From: Bacteroidota bacterium
Lineage (GTDB): Bacteria > Bacteroidota > Bacteroidia > JAADEI01
Assembly: GCA_024280615.1 (NCBI GenBank)
Contig: JAJRPU010000007.1
Coordinates: 1 to 6,716, forward strand
Length of the DNA stretch: 6,716 nucleotides
Reading direction: 5' to 3'
The position numbers and the translations under genes were made by a program. The notes beneath the pieces are model-generated. The model saw only the letters and a list, made by a program, of their open reading frames with translations. It was not told the origin of the DNA and made no database searches. Shown piece after piece: positions 6,574 to 6,716 of the stretch; within the stretch, counting starts at the first letter, position 1, and each line of letters opens with the position of its first letter.

Positions 6574-6716
6574 ATGTATTATCAAATAATATGCATGTTT
6601 GTTTTGGGAGTTTGTCATATTGAAAAGCGATTTGTTAGCTTTAACAAGACACTTAGTTTTCTAACTCAATTGCGTATGGGCGGGTTTGAGGATTATGCAA
6701 AGGGTTCATACTATGA
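6574..6716 (+). CDS. Possible 5' end of a gene running off the right edge
   Basis: This frame has no stop from 6538 to the end of the window, about 59 codons, and contains ATG codons at 6574, 6595 and 6676. The 6676 start fits best with the candidate promoter just upstream and would encode MGGFEDYAKGSYY before the window ends. The longer starts give a hydrophobic beginning (MYYQIICMFVLG). I do not recognise any of these peptides. In DNA this AT-rich an open run of this length is suggestive but not strong evidence. No Shine-Dalgarno site is apparent, which is common in Bacteroidota. Confidence 0.25.
   Translation, partial: MYYQIICMFVLGVCHIEKRFVSFNKTLSFLTQLRMGGFEDYAKGSYY
6611..6643 (+). promoter_or_regulatory. 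Candidate Bacteroidota-type promoter
   Basis: TTTG at 6611-6614 lies 21 bases before TAGCTTTA at 6636-6643. This matches the Bacteroidota housekeeping sigma pattern (TTTG near -33 and TAnnTTTG near -7, spaced about 19-21 bases) at all positions but the last. Transcription would begin near 6650, about 25 bases before an ATG at 6676 that opens a frame running to the right edge. The pattern is short and AT-rich, so chance is a serious alternative. Confidence 0.25.

Overview
The window most likely comes from a member of the Bacteroidota, or a close relative in the Bacteroidetes/Chlorobi group. The main evidence is the large minus-strand gene. Its N-terminal FGKNRVQYKDF segment, propeller and C-terminal barrel match a large outer-membrane family that I know mainly from Bacteroidota. 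The XerD also resembles Bacteroidota versions, and the DNA is moderately AT-rich without clear Shine-Dalgarno sites. This placement rests on recognition, not on a database search.

Layout, left to right. Positions 1-300 hold no intact gene. A short stretch at 134-268 resembles the zinc-site end of an adenosine deaminase and may be a gene remnant. Positions 301-3536 on the minus strand hold one ancestral gene of about 1076 codons, now split into a 72-codon 5' part (signal peptide plus conserved N-terminus) and a 1005-codon remainder. The split lies exactly at a tandem duplication of five bases (TTATG twice on the plus strand, 3318-3327). Removing one copy restores a single reading frame. Divergently from it, and overlapping its 5' end by 43 bases, run xerD (3494-4408) and, 14 bases later, a UPF1/IGHMBP2-type superfamily 1B helicase (4423-6417). 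Positions 6418-6716 hold a degenerate short-period repeat of the CTCTGTG kind, a candidate Bacteroidota-type promoter and possibly the start of a gene that runs off the right edge.

How the genes relate: xerD and the helicase gene are close enough to be co-transcribed, and both act on nucleic acid (chromosome dimer resolution; helicase/translocase). Nothing else links them functionally. The outer-membrane gene points the other way and is an envelope protein. I see no RNA genes, CRISPR array, insertion sequence or recognisable defence system. The most noteworthy observation is the frame-breaking 5-bp duplication that separates an outer-membrane protein from its signal peptide.
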